Source of the DNA: Candidatus Lumbricidiphila eiseniae
GTDB lineage: Bacteria > Actinomycetota > Actinomycetes > Actinomycetales > Microbacteriaceae
NCBI GenBank assembly: GCA_002529645.1
Contig: NAEP01000028.1
Span: forward strand, 62,001 to 126,000
Direction: 5' to 3'
DNA: 64,000 bases
The notes beneath the pieces are model-generated. The model made no database searches, was not told the origin of the DNA, and saw nothing but the letters and a program-made list of their open reading frames with translations. The position numbers and the translations under genes were made by a program. Position 1 is the first letter of the stretch. Every line of letters starts with the position of its first letter. Of the stretch, positions 54,218 through 63,830 are shown in pieces.

Positions 54218-56032
54218 CTAGTACTTCCTCTCCATCGGTTGGTAGGTCGTGATAGTCACGGGTTTCCAGTCCAGGCGAATATGGTCAGCGGCCGTCGAGG
54301 AGTGTGCATCACCCGAGAGATACGCCATCGTGTGCTTCATAAATTTCTTGTCATCACGGGCGGGGAAGTCGTCGCGCATGTGCCCCCCGCGGCTTTCCTC
54401 GCGATTGGCTGCCGAGTAGACAACGACCTCGGCAATGTCAAGCAGAAAGCCAAGCTCGACCGCCTCCAGGAGCTCGGTGTTAAAGCGGGTGCCCTTGTCT
54501 TGCACGGCGATATTTTTGTACCGCTCACGGAGCTGACCAATAACGGTGGCAACGTGCGCGAGAGACTCTTTGGTGCGAAAAACCTGCGCGCCCCTGTCCA
54601 TCTCGTCTTGCAGTTCTTTACGGATGGCAGCGATGCGCTCAGTTCCGTGGGATCCGCGCAGAAACTCGAGTAGGTCCCGGATGCCCCGGGCCGGGTCTTG
54701 CGGCAACGGCGTGAACTCTGCGGTTTTCGCGTACTCCACGGCATTGCGCCCGGCCCGTTTGCCGAACACGTTAATGTCGAGCAGCGAGTTCGTGCCGAGC
54801 CGGTTGGAGCCGTGAACCGAGACGCAGGCGCACTCGCCTGCCGCGTAGAGGCCGGGCACAACCTCCGTGTTGCTGCTGAGTACCTCAGCATTGACATTTG
54901 TGGGGATGCCCCCCATCGCATAGTGTGCGGTGGGCATGACGGGTACCGGTTCAACGACCGGATCAACACCGAGGTAGGTGCGAGCAAACTCGGTGATATC
55001 TGGGAGCTTTGACTCCAGCACCTCGGCACCGAGGTGTGTGCAGTCGAGCAGTACGTAGTCTTTGTGCGGTCCTGCACCGCGCCCCTCGGCGACCTCCTGC
55101 ACCATGCAGCGTGACACAATATCGCGCGGTGCGAGATCCTTAATGGTCGGAGCGTAGCGTTCCATAAACCGTTCACCGCTCGCATTGCGCAGAATCGCGC
55201 CCTCACCGCGGGCTCCTTCAGTGAGCAGGATGCCCAGGCCGGCCAGACCCGTCGGGTGAAACTGGAAAAACTCCATGTCCTCCAACGGCAGGCCCTTCCG
55301 CCAGATGATTCCGACACCGTCACCGGTGAGGGTGTGGGCATTGGAGGTCGTTTTGTAGATCTTGCCGAAGCCGCCGGTGGCGAAGATGATCGCCTTCGCC
55401 TGGAAAACGTGCAGTTCGCCCGAGGCAAGATCGTATGCAACAACACCGGCGGGGTGGCTCTTTTTCGTTTTCTCGGCTCCGGTGGTGGTCATGATGAGGT
55501 CAAGCACGTAGTACTCGTTGAAGAAGTTAATGCCGAGCTTGACGCAGTTCTGGAACAGGGTTTGCAAGATCATGTGTCCAGTGCGGTCTGCCGCGTAACA
55601 GGCGCGACGGACCGGAGCCTTGCCGTGGTCACGGGTGTGTCCACCGAAACGTCGCTGGTCGATTTTTCCCTCGGGCGTCCGGTTAAAGGGCAAGCCCATG
55701 TTTTCCAGATCAATGACGGCATCAATGGCCTCTTTGGCGAGAATTTCCGCAGCATCCTGATCTACGAGGTAATCGCCACCTTTGATGGTGTCGAAAGTGT
55801 GCCACTCCCAGCTGTCTTCTTCGACATTGGCCAGTGCCGCGGCCATGCCACCCTGTGCAGCTCCGGTGTGGGAACGCGTGGGATACAGTTTTGAGATCAC
55901 GGCGGTGCGAGCGTTTGGTGCCGCCTCAATCGCGGCGCGCATGCCCGCGCCTCCGGCGCCGACGATGACAATATCGAACTGGTGGTAGTGAATGCCGTCA
56001 ACGACGGTGGCGTCTTCGGGTGCAGAACTCAC
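54218..56032 (-). CDS. sdhA: Succinate dehydrogenase flavoprotein subunit
   Basis: GTG 56032, preceded by AGGAGATCC, gives 604 residues. Motifs: FAD dinucleotide fold [13 protein letters not shown], the FAD-attachment His in [22 protein letters not shown], and the catalytic Arg region [11 protein letters not shown]. It oxidises succinate to fumarate in the TCA cycle. The frame is open upstream but that part does not belong to the family. Confidence 0.97.
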   Translation of the reverse strand: MSSAPEDATVVDGIHYHQFDIVIVGAGGAGMRAAIEAAPNARTAVISKLYPTRSHTGAAQGGMAAALANVEEDSWEWHTFDTIKGGDYLVDQDAAEILAKEAIDAVIDLENMGLPFNRTPEGKIDQRRFGGHTRDHGKAPVRRACYAADRTGHMILQTLFQNCVKLGINFFNEYYVLDLIMTTTGAEKTKKSHPAGVVAYDLASGELHVFQAKAIIFATGGFGKIYKTTSNAHTLTGDGVGIIWRKGLPLEDMEFFQFHPTGLAGLGILLTEGARGEGAILRNASGERFMERYAPTIKDLAPRDIVSRCMVQEVAEGRGAGPHKDYVLLDCTHLGAEVLESKLPDITEFARTYLGVDPVVEPVPVMPTAHYAMGGIPTNVNAEVLSSNTEVVPGLYAAGECACVSVHGSNRLGTNSLLDINVFGKRAGRNAVEYAKTAEFTPLPQDPARGIRDLLEFLRGSHGTERIAAIRKELQDEMDRGAQVFRTKESLAHVATVIGQLRERYKNIAVQDKGTRFNTELLEAVELGFLLDIAEVVVYSAANREESRGGHMRDDFPARDDKKFMKHTMAYLSGDAHSSTAADHIRLDWKPVTITTYQPMERKY

Positions 56033-56039
56033 GGATCTC

Positions 56040-56483
56040 CTATGCGTTGCAGAATGAGGGAACGAGGTCGGCGCCAGCGCCAGCGGGGCAGGGATCGAAC
56101 GCGAACACGACGAGCGTGCCGAGCGCAATGAGGATCGCCGCGCTCGCTACGAGTGCGATCTTCATGACTTTTTGCAGGGTTCCTGGTTTCGAATAGTCAT
56201 TGACGAGAGTACGCATGCCGTTTGCACCGTGAATGAGGGCGAGCCAGAGCATGAGCACATCCCACCACTGCCAGAACGGGTTGGCCCATTTGCCACCGAC
56301 GAACCCAAAGTCAATGGCCTTGACCCCCTCACCCACCATGAGGTTCGCGAAAAGATGCCCGAAGATAAGAACGAGCAGGATGACTCCGGATATCCGCATG
56401 TACACCCAGCCCCATTTTTCGAGGTTGATGCCGTGGCGGAGCGGGGTGCGTGTGGGACTGCGGGGAGCCTCGATAGTCGTCAT
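56040..56483 (-). CDS. sdhD: Succinate dehydrogenase membrane anchor subunit
   Basis: ATG 56483 gives 147 residues with three hydrophobic segments ([60 protein letters not shown]). The heme-ligand-type His lies in FGHLFAN. It anchors SdhAB and reduces quinone with SdhC. It lies 10 bp after sdhC and 7 bp before sdhA. Confidence 0.92.
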   Translation of the reverse strand: MTTIEAPRSPTRTPLRHGINLEKWGWVYMRISGVILLVLIFGHLFANLMVGEGVKAIDFGFVGGKWANPFWQWWDVLMLWLALIHGANGMRTLVNDYSKPGTLQKVMKIALVASAAILIALGTLVVFAFDPCPAGAGADLVPSFCNA

Positions 56484-56492
56484 GTTCAAGCC

Positions 56493-56915
56493 CTACTCGC
56501 TGAAGACGTTGATGAGGTGACGGGGAAGGAAGCCGAGCATGGTAACAACCCACAGCCCGATGACGATATAAAACAGGGCGCGCTGGTGTCGGGTTGCCCA
56601 GAGCCAAAAGTCAACGAGGATGATCCGGATGCCGTTAAAGGCGTGAAAGACGATCGCGGCCACAAGCGCTGCCTCGCCAAGACCCATGACCGGGGTCTTG
56701 TACGTGCCGATGACGGCGTTATACGCCTCTGGGCTTACCCGAACCAGCGATGTGTCGAGCACATGAACGAGGAGGAAGAAGAAGATTGCGACGCCGGTAA
56801 TGCGGTGCAGAACCCATGACCACATACCCTCGTGACCCCGATAGAGCGTTCCGCCGATTCGCTGTTTCGGTGCTTTTTCTGTCCCGGTTTGGGTTGCAGT
56901 TTTGCTGTTGTGCAC
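56493..56915 (-). CDS. sdhC: Succinate dehydrogenase cytochrome b556 subunit
   Basis: A 140-residue protein with three hydrophobic segments. The SdhC signature is GGTLYRGHEGMWSWVLHRITGVAIFFFLLVHVLD, including SWVLHRITG and the heme His. First gene of the sdh operon. The start used is GTG 56915; the upstream spacer contains an imperfect repeat pair around 56952-57052. Confidence 0.93.
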   Translation of the reverse strand: MHNSKTATQTGTEKAPKQRIGGTLYRGHEGMWSWVLHRITGVAIFFFLLVHVLDTSLVRVSPEAYNAVIGTYKTPVMGLGEAALVAAIVFHAFNGIRIILVDFWLWATRHQRALFYIVIGLWVVTMLGFLPRHLINVFSE

Positions 56916-56951
56916 ACCGGTAGTCTATCGCGGCGGCCTGTTCGGGAATTG

Positions 56952-57052
56952 AACGTGACCGGGTGTCCGGGGCTGGGTGTCCGGGGCTGGGCGCGGACGT
57001 GACCGGCGTCCCGTTTCAGTGGCTAACGTGATCGGGTGTTCGGAGGCTGGGT
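56952..57052. repeat. 73-bp-period imperfect repeat pair between sdhC and manC
   Basis: AACGTGA(C/T)CGGGTGT(C/T)CGG occurs at 56952 and 57025 (distance 73). The first copy holds an extra 14-bp tandem unit GGGTGTCCGGGGCT; without it the distance is 59. Related to the 61-bp pairs only by general layout. Confidence 0.75.
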
Positions 57053-57104
57053 CTCACTCATCCCTGACACCGGTCGGAGCATGTGGCTCGGGTATCCTCA
57101 AGGG

Positions 57105-58229
57105 ATGCCCAGAACCCCCCTGCCGCTCGACCGTTTTTATAGCGTGATTCCTGCGGGGGGCGTCGGTTCCCGTCTCTGGCCGCTTTCGCGTGCCGACGCG
57201 CCGAAGTTCCTCCACGATCTTACCGGCTCCGGCCAGACGCTGTTGAAAGACACGTGGGATCGACTCGCACCGCTTTCGGGTGAGGATCACATCATGGTCG
57301 TCACAGGTCGGGCGCACCGGGCGGCGGTAGAAGCCCAGCTTCCACGGTTGCGCGACGAGAACACTGTGCTCGAGAGCGAGCCGCGCGACTCCACGGCGGC
57401 AATCGGACTGGCGGCAGCGATCCTGGAGCGGCGGACGCCGGGGGTCATCATTGGTTCGTTCGCAGCGGATCACGTCATTAGCGGAGCATCCCTTTTTCAC
57501 GATGCGGTCGTGGCCGCCGTGCAGGCTGCCAACGTCGGATACATCGCCACTATTGGAATCACCCCGACTGAGCCTGCGGTGGGGTTTGGGTACATCGAGT
57601 GCGGTGACAAGCTGACAATTCCCGGTGCTGATCACGTGTCGGCGGTGTCAAGTTTTGTCGAGAAACCCGATCTTGCCACCGCTCGTCGCTACCTCGCGGG
57701 CGGGCGTCACCTCTGGAACGCGGGAATGTTCATCGCCTCGGCGAGCACACTGCTTGCGGAGATCGGTCGAACCAAGCCGGAATTGCACGCCGGTCTCATT
57801 GAGCTCGCATCGCAGTGGGATGACCCGGCCACTCGTGGCTCCGCGGTGGATCGGATTTGGCCGCACCTGGAGAAAATCGCGATCGACTATTCGGTGGCGG
57901 AGCCTGCCGCTGCGGCCGGTCGGCTTGCGGTGGTTCGCGGACACTTTGCGTGGGACGATGTCGGTGATTTTGCCTCGCTCGCCAAGCTCAACTCGCACGG
58001 TCAGTCCGGTGATCTTGCGATCCTCGGTGAGGGTGCACGGGTACTGTCCGATTCATCCAGCGGCATTGTGGTGAGTCGCTCGAAGCGGGTGATCAGCCTG
58101 ATCGGGGTGCAGGACATTGTTGTGGTTGACACGCCTGATGCGCTGCTTGTCACGACGAGCGAGCACGCGCAGCGGGTGAAGGTGGTTGTGGACGCCCTGC
58201 GGCTGGGTGGTTCGAGCGATGTGCTGTAG
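57105..58229 (+). CDS. manC: Mannose-1-phosphate guanylyltransferase
   Basis: ATG 57105, after CAAGGG, gives 374 residues. Motifs of GDP-mannose pyrophosphorylases: VIPAGGVGSRLWPLSRADAPKFL at the N-terminus, GSFAADHVI, GFGYIECG, and SSFVEKPDLATARRYL. No fused PMI domain is present. It makes GDP-mannose for glycans. Immediately after its stop lies repeat pair I. Confidence 0.92.
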   Translation: MPRTPLPLDRFYSVIPAGGVGSRLWPLSRADAPKFLHDLTGSGQTLLKDTWDRLAPLSGEDHIMVVTGRAHRAAVEAQLPRLRDENTVLESEPRDSTAAIGLAAAILERRTPGVIIGSFAADHVISGASLFHDAVVAAVQAANVGYIATIGITPTEPAVGFGYIECGDKLTIPGADHVSAVSSFVEKPDLATARRYLAGGRHLWNAGMFIASASTLLAEIGRTKPELHAGLIELASQWDDPATRGSAVDRIWPHLEKIAIDYSVAEPAAAAGRLAVVRGHFAWDDVGDFASLAKLNSHGQSGDLAILGEGARVLSDSSSGIVVSRSKRVISLIGVQDIVVVDTPDALLVTTSEHAQRVKVVVDALRLGGSSDVL

Positions 58230-58235
58230 CTCACA

Positions 58236-58324
58236 GCTCCGGCGGCTCGTGCGTGGCGTTGTCCAACTGCTCGCCGACCACATCGAACAGGCACTGGCTC
58301 CCGCGGCTCGTGCGTGGCGTTGCC
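58236..58324. repeat. 61-bp-period repeat pair I just after manC
   Basis: Copies at 58236-58264 and 58297-58324 share about 26 of 28 positions (core GCGGCTCGTGCGTGGCGTTG). The first copy starts 7 bp after the manC stop, and the second runs into the poly-C tract. The 33-35-bp segment between is unrelated. Confidence 0.9.
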
Positions 58325-58340
58325 CCCCCCCCCCCCCCCC
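58323..58340 (+). repeat. Homopolymer of 18 C
   Basis: Eighteen consecutive C at 58323-58340, at the end of the repeat pair, between manC and the BMP lipoprotein gene (about 150 bp before its start). Such tracts slip easily and are also typical assembly weak spots. The rest of the 264-bp gap has no gene. Confidence 0.85.
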
Positions 58341-58493
58341 TGCAGTGTGCGAGAGCAGATACCTGCTCATGTGAGCACTAGGTCGCGGTGTCATAACCTT
58401 TTGGGAGGCATAGGAACTCACCCGCCGCCCATCCGCTACTTTAGAGACCACAAGCTTCGTGACATGTGAAGCATTTCCGTTGAGAGGACATCC

Positions 58494-59597
58494 GTGAAAT
58501 TTTCAGCAAAGAAGTCGATGACCGTTGGTGTCATGCTGACGACAGCGCCCCTCTTGCTCTCCGCGTGCGGGCAAGCTCCCACGTCGGCAACAAACCCGGC
58601 TGCCGCTACCAGCGCGGCGGTGGCGGGGTTCAAGCCGTGCATGGTCTCAGACAGTGGTGGATTCGACGACAAGTCGTTCAACCAGCTCGGGTACGAAGGA
58701 CTTGTCGCGGCGGCCTCGCAGCTGGGTGTTAAGCCGGTTGCGGTGCGCTCCAATGCTGTCACTGACTTTGCCCCGAACCTGACAAACCTTGTGAGCCAGA
58801 AGTGTTCGCTCATTGTCTCGGTTGGCTACTCGCTCGCCGACGCCACGATTGCATCCGCTAAGGCAAACTCGAGCGTCAACTACGTCTCCATCGATGACAC
58901 ACTGGATGCCGACCACGACGGCAAGACGGACATCCCGAACGCGAAGCCGATTATCTTCGACACCTCGCAGGCGGCGTTCCTCGCCGGTTATGCGGCTGCG
59001 GCGTACTCAAAGACCAAGGTTGTTGGCACCTTTGGTGGCATGAACCTCCCGACCGTCTCGATCTTTATGGACGGCTTCAAACAGGGCGTTGACTACTACA
59101 ACACGAAGAAGGGCGCGACGGTTAAGGTTGTTGGCTGGAACGGCAAGGATGGCTCGTTCACCGGTGGTTTCGAGGCAAACCTCGCCGCGCAGAACACCGC
59201 GCAGAGCCTTATTGACCAGAACGTCGATGTGCTGCTGCCCGTTGGTGGCCCGATCTACAAGTCGGCTGCGGCTGCTATCCGTGCCGCGGGTCGTCCGATC
59301 GCGTTGATCGGCGTTGACGCGGACATCACGAAGACCGATCCTTCGGTTGCAGACATCACGCTGACCTCGATTCAAAAGGGCATTGACGTGGGGACCAAAG
59401 CGGCAGCGCTCGCTGCGGGTGCGGGCAGCTTTGACCCGACTCCGTTTGTTGGCACCCTCGCCAACAGTGGTGTCAGCATCGCCCCGTTCTACGACTACGA
59501 GTCAAAGCTCCCCGCGGGTACTATCACTGATCTGGATGTTCTCAAATCATCGATTATCTCCGGCAGCGTGAAGGTAACCTCCTACCTCTCAAAGTAG
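58494..59597 (+). CDS. BMP-family nucleoside-binding lipoprotein
   Basis: GTG 58494 follows GAGAGGAC; 367 residues. A signal with lipobox LLSACGQ is followed by the BMP fold: MVSDSGGFDDKSFNQLGYEGL, SLIVSVGYSLADAT, AFLAGYAAAAYSKT and VGTFGGMNLPTV. BMP proteins (PnrA/Med) bind purine nucleosides. The next genes encode its ATPase and permeases. A perfect hairpin follows the gene. Confidence 0.93.
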   Translation: MKFSAKKSMTVGVMLTTAPLLLSACGQAPTSATNPAAATSAAVAGFKPCMVSDSGGFDDKSFNQLGYEGLVAAASQLGVKPVAVRSNAVTDFAPNLTNLVSQKCSLIVSVGYSLADATIASAKANSSVNYVSIDDTLDADHDGKTDIPNAKPIIFDTSQAAFLAGYAAAAYSKTKVVGTFGGMNLPTVSIFMDGFKQGVDYYNTKKGATVKVVGWNGKDGSFTGGFEANLAAQNTAQSLIDQNVDVLLPVGGPIYKSAAAAIRAAGRPIALIGVDADITKTDPSVADITLTSIQKGIDVGTKAAALAAGAGSFDPTPFVGTLANSGVSIAPFYDYESKLPAGTITDLDVLKSSIISGSVKVTSYLSK

Positions 59598-59643
59598 CCG
59601 GTCACGGCTAGGGTTGCAGCCTGCATGCTGTGAAAACACAGCA

Positions 59644-59681
59644 CACTGCGGGGACCACACGTTAGTGTGGTCCCCGCAGTG
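59644..59681 (+). terminator. Perfect 17-bp hairpin after the BMP gene
   Basis: The arms 59644-59660 and 59665-59681 (CACTGCGGGGACCACAC and its complement) pair without mismatch around a GTTA loop. There is no U-tract. It separates the receptor gene from the transporter genes and probably protects the receptor mRNA or attenuates readthrough. Confidence 0.85.
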
Positions 59682-59803
59682 AAGGTTCATCCCGCCCTGT
59701 GTGGCCTGCGGCCGCACATTTGTGACCGAGACGCCCCATCCAAAACTTGCCGCAATAGGATGAACCGTCAAGGCACACGAAGTAAAAAGATGGAGGTCGA
59801 ACA

Positions 59804-61321
59804 GTGAAGCTCGAACTGCGTGAGATCACCAAGCGATTCGGTGCTCTCGTGGCCAACGATCGCATCAGTTTGGCCGTGGAACCCGGTGAGATTCATGCCC
59901 TGCTTGGTGAAAACGGAGCCGGCAAGTCCACCCTCATGAACGTGCTCTACGGTCTTTATGCCTCTGACAGCGGCGAGATCCTCCTTGACGGGGTGCCGCA
60001 GCGCTTCACGGGCCCGGGCGATGCTATGGCGGCGGGAATCGGGATGGTGCACCAGCACTTCATGCTTGTTCCCTGTTTCACCGTGGCGGAGAACGTCATG
60101 CTCGGGCACGAAGCGACGAGGTTCGGCGGATTCCTCAATCTTGATGCGGCCCGGGACAAGGTTCGAGAGATCGCCGACCGATTCGGATTCGATCTTGATC
60201 CAGATGCTCTCGTTGAAGATCTCCCGGTTGGTGTTCAGCAGCGAGTCGAAATCATCAAAGCCCTCTCGCGGGACGCGAAGGTGCTCGTTTTCGACGAACC
60301 AACGGCCGTGCTTACTCCGCAGGAGACAGACGAGCTCATGGGGATTATGCGGCAGCTTCGTGATTCTGGTGCCGCGATTGTTTTTATTACCCACAAGCTC
60401 CGCGAGGTGCGCGAGGTGGCTGACCGGATCACCGTCATTCGGCTGGGGAAGGTGGTGGGTGAGGCATCCCCGACCGCCACGAACGCGGAACTTGCCTCGC
60501 TCATGGTGGGCCGCGCGGTGGAACTGATAGTGCACAAGAACCCGCCGCGCCTGGGTGAGGTGGGGTTGGCAGTGTCTGAGCTCACCGTCATTGATCACCA
60601 CGGCACCCACGTTGTGAAGAACGTCAGCTTCGAGGTGCGTCGAGGTGAGATTCTTGCGATCGCGGGCGTTCAGGGAAACGGGCAAACAGAGCTCACCGAG
60701 GCACTCTTAGGTTTACAGAAACACGTGCGCGGGAGCATCCGGCTTGACGGCGTCGAGGTCTCAGGACAGAGTGTGCGACACCTGCTCGATGCCGGGGTTG
60801 GATTTGTGCCGGAGGATCGCAACGAGGACGGACTCGTGGGGGATTTCTCGGTCGCGGAGAACCTCATGCTGGACCGTGCGCACGGCGAACCGTTTGTGAA
60901 AGCCGGATCCGTGCAACAGCGCAAGCTCATGGAATTTGCGCGATCGAAGGTCGCCGAATTCGATGTTCGCACGCAGGGCATTGATGAGCACGTCAAGTTT
61001 CTGTCCGGGGGAAATCAGCAGAAAGTTGTTATCGCTCGAGAGCTGAGCCGCGAGCTGCGCCTTCTGGTTGCCGCGCAGCCCACGCGCGGAGTGGATGTCG
61101 GTTCTGTCGAGTTCATACACGAACAGATTGTTGCGGCCCGCGACGCCGGGGTTCCGGTGGTGGTGGTGTCAACCGAACTCGACGAGGTGTCGGCCCTCGC
61201 AGATCGGATCATGGTGATGTACGGCGGCCACATCGTCGGGATTGTTCCCGGTGCAACATCGCGCAGCGATCTTGGACTTATGATGGCTGGTGAACGGATG
61301 ACCGAGGGGGCGGCGGCGTGA
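59804..61321 (+). CDS. Nucleoside ABC importer ATPase (NupA/YufO type)
   Basis: GTG 59804, 505 residues, two fused ATPase domains. First domain: GENGAGKSTLMNVLYGL, VHQHFMLVP, VGVQQRVEIIKAL and LVFDEPTAVLTPQE. Second: a degenerate Walker A GVQGNGQTELTEAL, signature FLSGGNQQKVVIARELSR, and Walker B LLVAAQPTRGVDVG. This architecture belongs to the nucleoside/ribose group. It drives the permease pair downstream; its stop overlaps the next start by 4 bp. Confidence 0.93.
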   Translation: MKLELREITKRFGALVANDRISLAVEPGEIHALLGENGAGKSTLMNVLYGLYASDSGEILLDGVPQRFTGPGDAMAAGIGMVHQHFMLVPCFTVAENVMLGHEATRFGGFLNLDAARDKVREIADRFGFDLDPDALVEDLPVGVQQRVEIIKALSRDAKVLVFDEPTAVLTPQETDELMGIMRQLRDSGAAIVFITHKLREVREVADRITVIRLGKVVGEASPTATNAELASLMVGRAVELIVHKNPPRLGEVGLAVSELTVIDHHGTHVVKNVSFEVRRGEILAIAGVQGNGQTELTEALLGLQKHVRGSIRLDGVEVSGQSVRHLLDAGVGFVPEDRNEDGLVGDFSVAENLMLDRAHGEPFVKAGSVQQRKLMEFARSKVAEFDVRTQGIDEHVKFLSGGNQQKVVIARELSRELRLLVAAQPTRGVDVGSVEFIHEQIVAARDAGVPVVVVSTELDEVSALADRIMVMYGGHIVGIVPGATSRSDLGLMMAGERMTEGAAA

Positions 61322-62544
61322 ACGAATCATCCCGTCGTATGCAGCGAGTGCTACGCGAGATCACCACGGGCAGTGCCCTCGTGCCGGTGTTCGCGATCCT
61401 TCTCGCGATGATCGTCGGCGCGGTCATGATTGCCGCCACCAACGTCGATGTTCAGGAGACGAGCGGGTATTTTTTCTCCCGCCCGGGCGACTGTCTACTC
61501 GCGATCTGGCAGGCGGTCAGCGGTGCGTACACCTCGTTGTTCCAGGGTGCTATCTACAACTTTGACGCCGGTAATTTCACCGACGGCATCCGGCCGCTCA
61601 CCGATACGCTCACTAATGCGACGCCGCTGATTGCCGGTGGTCTCGGAGTGGCGTTGGCATTCCGGGTTGGCCTGTTCAACATTGGCGGCCAGGGACAGAT
61701 GCTCATCGCGGCATCCGTCGCCGGATGGATAGGGTTTTCGTTCAATCTCCCCCCTGTTGTGCACCTGCTCGTTGCTCTTCTCGGTGGTCTCGCCGGTGGC
61801 GCTGTGTGGGGTGGTCTCGTCGGAATTCTCAAGGCGCGCACCGGTGCGCACGAGGTGATCGTGACGATCATGCTGAACTACGTTGCGTTCTACCTGGTTT
61901 CCTGGATGCTTCGCACTCCCGGTCTTCTGCAAGCGCCGGGTTCCTCTAACCCGCAGAGTCCGCCGGAAGCTGCAAACGCGATCCTACCGAAGATCTTCGG
62001 ACCCGGTTATAGCACCCACTTCGGGCTCGTCTTCGCGCTTCTTGCCACAGCCGTAGTGTGGTGGATTCTTGTGCGGTCGGGGCTGGGGTTCCAGTTCCGC
62101 GCCGTGGGGTTTAACCCGCGTGCCGCGAGAGTAGCGGGCATCAATGTCTCCCGAATGTACGTGTACGCCCTCCTCATCAGTGCTTCCCTGCTCGGCCTCG
62201 CCGGTGTGAGCCAGGTGCTCGGAACGGTCAACACCGGATTTACCTCGACGATCGACGCAGGACTCGGGTTTGACGCAATTACCGTGGCGTTGCTGGGCCG
62301 CTCGACCCCAATTGGAACACTGCTTGCGGCACTGCTGTTTGGGGCATTCAGAGCCGGTGGGTATTCGATGCAGGCGGTGAACCAAGTGCCGATCGAGATC
62401 GTGCTCGTCGTGCAGTCGCTCATTGTGCTCTTCATCGCTGCACCGCCGCTGGTACGGTCGATCTTCCGACTACCAGATCCACGCAGGATACGCGATCAAG
62501 GGCTGAGGTTACGGCGGACCAAGAAGGCAGGGGTGTCAGCATGA
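61318..62544 (+). CDS. Nucleoside ABC importer permease 1
   Basis: A 408-residue membrane protein with about nine hydrophobic segments. The family motifs are NATPLIAGGLGVALAFRVGLFNIGGQGQML, KARTGAHEVIVTIMLNYVAFYLV and FNPRAARVAGINVSRMYVYALLISASLLGLAG. It is NupP/YufP-like. The GTG start overlaps the ATPase stop and its own stop overlaps permease 2. Confidence 0.92.
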   Translation: MNESSRRMQRVLREITTGSALVPVFAILLAMIVGAVMIAATNVDVQETSGYFFSRPGDCLLAIWQAVSGAYTSLFQGAIYNFDAGNFTDGIRPLTDTLTNATPLIAGGLGVALAFRVGLFNIGGQGQMLIAASVAGWIGFSFNLPPVVHLLVALLGGLAGGAVWGGLVGILKARTGAHEVIVTIMLNYVAFYLVSWMLRTPGLLQAPGSSNPQSPPEAANAILPKIFGPGYSTHFGLVFALLATAVVWWILVRSGLGFQFRAVGFNPRAARVAGINVSRMYVYALLISASLLGLAGVSQVLGTVNTGFTSTIDAGLGFDAITVALLGRSTPIGTLLAALLFGAFRAGGYSMQAVNQVPIEIVLVVQSLIVLFIAAPPLVRSIFRLPDPRRIRDQGLRLRRTKKAGVSA

Positions 62545-63830
62545 GCGTCGTGACCTCTCGTGCGAGCGATCCGGTGGTGACAATCGGTGGTGAGACTGCC
62601 AACCCGGTGAGCCGGAAGGTGCCCATCGTTTTCACCGCGGTAACCGTTATTGCCGTGCTCGCGGCGATATCTGCCCGCAGTGGTGACACCGCGTTTCGGT
62701 TCACCCGTTCTTCAGCCGACCCGACGCAGTTGCCCGAAATGCACCTGCCGGTTTGTCCGACCCTCTGGGTCATCGCGGTTCTGCTCGCGGTCGGCACCCT
62801 GTTTGCCTGGCGCCGCCTGCTCGTTCGCCGGAAGGTGCCCATGTGGCTTGTCGCTGTGTACGGCACGCTCGCGGTCATCGGATTCCTGGTCTGGGCGGGT
62901 GTGGGTCACGCTATTCCGCTTGTCGGTCTTCTCGGTGGTGCACTGAGCTTGGCTGTGCCTCTTGTCTACGGCGCACTGGCGGGCGTGATCGGTGAACGCG
63001 TCGGGGTTGTTAACATTGCCATTGAGGCGCAGTTGCTCTCCGGTGCCTTCACCGCGGCCATCGTGTCGTCGGTCACGAAGCAGCCGTTGCTCGCGCTTCC
63101 CGCAGCGATGGTGACGGGCATGCTCGTCGGAATGGTGCTCGCAGCGTTTTCACTGAAGTACCTCGTCGATCAGGTCATCGTGGGCGTTGTGCTCAACGTG
63201 CTGGTCATCGGCCTGACGAGCTTCCTCTACTCACAGGTGCTCGTGCCGCACGCAGATCAGCTCAACACCCCGGTGCGGCTCGATGCACTGCCGATTCCGC
63301 TGCTCAGCGATATCCCGGTGATTGGACCGGTGTTCTTCCGCCAGACCATTGTTGTGTACCTCATGTACGTTGCGGTCGCGGTTGTTGCCGCCGGGCTGTT
63401 TCGCACTCGGTGGGGCCTTCGGTTGCGTGCGGTGGGAGAGCACCCGAAAGCAGCCGACACGGTCGGGATCAAAGTTATCTCAACCCGACTGTGGAATGTC
63501 GCACTCGCGGGTGCGATTGCCGGACTTGGTGGCACCTTCTTCACGATCGGCTCGGGTATTGCCTTTAACAAGCAGATGACAGCCGGCATGGGGTATATCG
63601 CGCTCGCGGCGGTGATTTTCGGCAAGTGGCACCCCATCAAAGCAACCCTTGCGGCACTGCTGTTTGGCTTTGCTTCCAATCTGCAGAACACCCTCTCGGT
63701 GATTGGCTCGCCGGTGCCCAGTGAGTTCATGCTCATGCTGCCCTACGTTGTGACGATCCTTGCCGTGGCGGGACTGGTGGGCAAGTCGCGTGCGCCCGCG
63801 GCATCCGGGAAACCGTATGTCAAGGGCTGA
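62541..63830 (+). CDS. Nucleoside ABC importer permease 2
   Basis: A 429-residue permease of the NupQ/YufQ type with a longer N-terminal part (two extra hydrophobic segments before residue 120). Motifs: PLVYGALAGVIGERVGVVNIAIEAQLLSGAF, LKYLVDQVIVGVVLNVLVIGL and VGEHPKAADTVGIKVISTRLWNVALAGAIAGLGG. Completes the transporter. It overlaps the cytidine deaminase start by 14 bp in another frame. Confidence 0.92.
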   Translation: MSVVTSRASDPVVTIGGETANPVSRKVPIVFTAVTVIAVLAAISARSGDTAFRFTRSSADPTQLPEMHLPVCPTLWVIAVLLAVGTLFAWRRLLVRRKVPMWLVAVYGTLAVIGFLVWAGVGHAIPLVGLLGGALSLAVPLVYGALAGVIGERVGVVNIAIEAQLLSGAFTAAIVSSVTKQPLLALPAAMVTGMLVGMVLAAFSLKYLVDQVIVGVVLNVLVIGLTSFLYSQVLVPHADQLNTPVRLDALPIPLLSDIPVIGPVFFRQTIVVYLMYVAVAVVAAGLFRTRWGLRLRAVGEHPKAADTVGIKVISTRLWNVALAGAIAGLGGTFFTIGSGIAFNKQMTAGMGYIALAAVIFGKWHPIKATLAALLFGFASNLQNTLSVIGSPVPSEFMLMLPYVVTILAVAGLVGKSRAPAASGKPYVKG

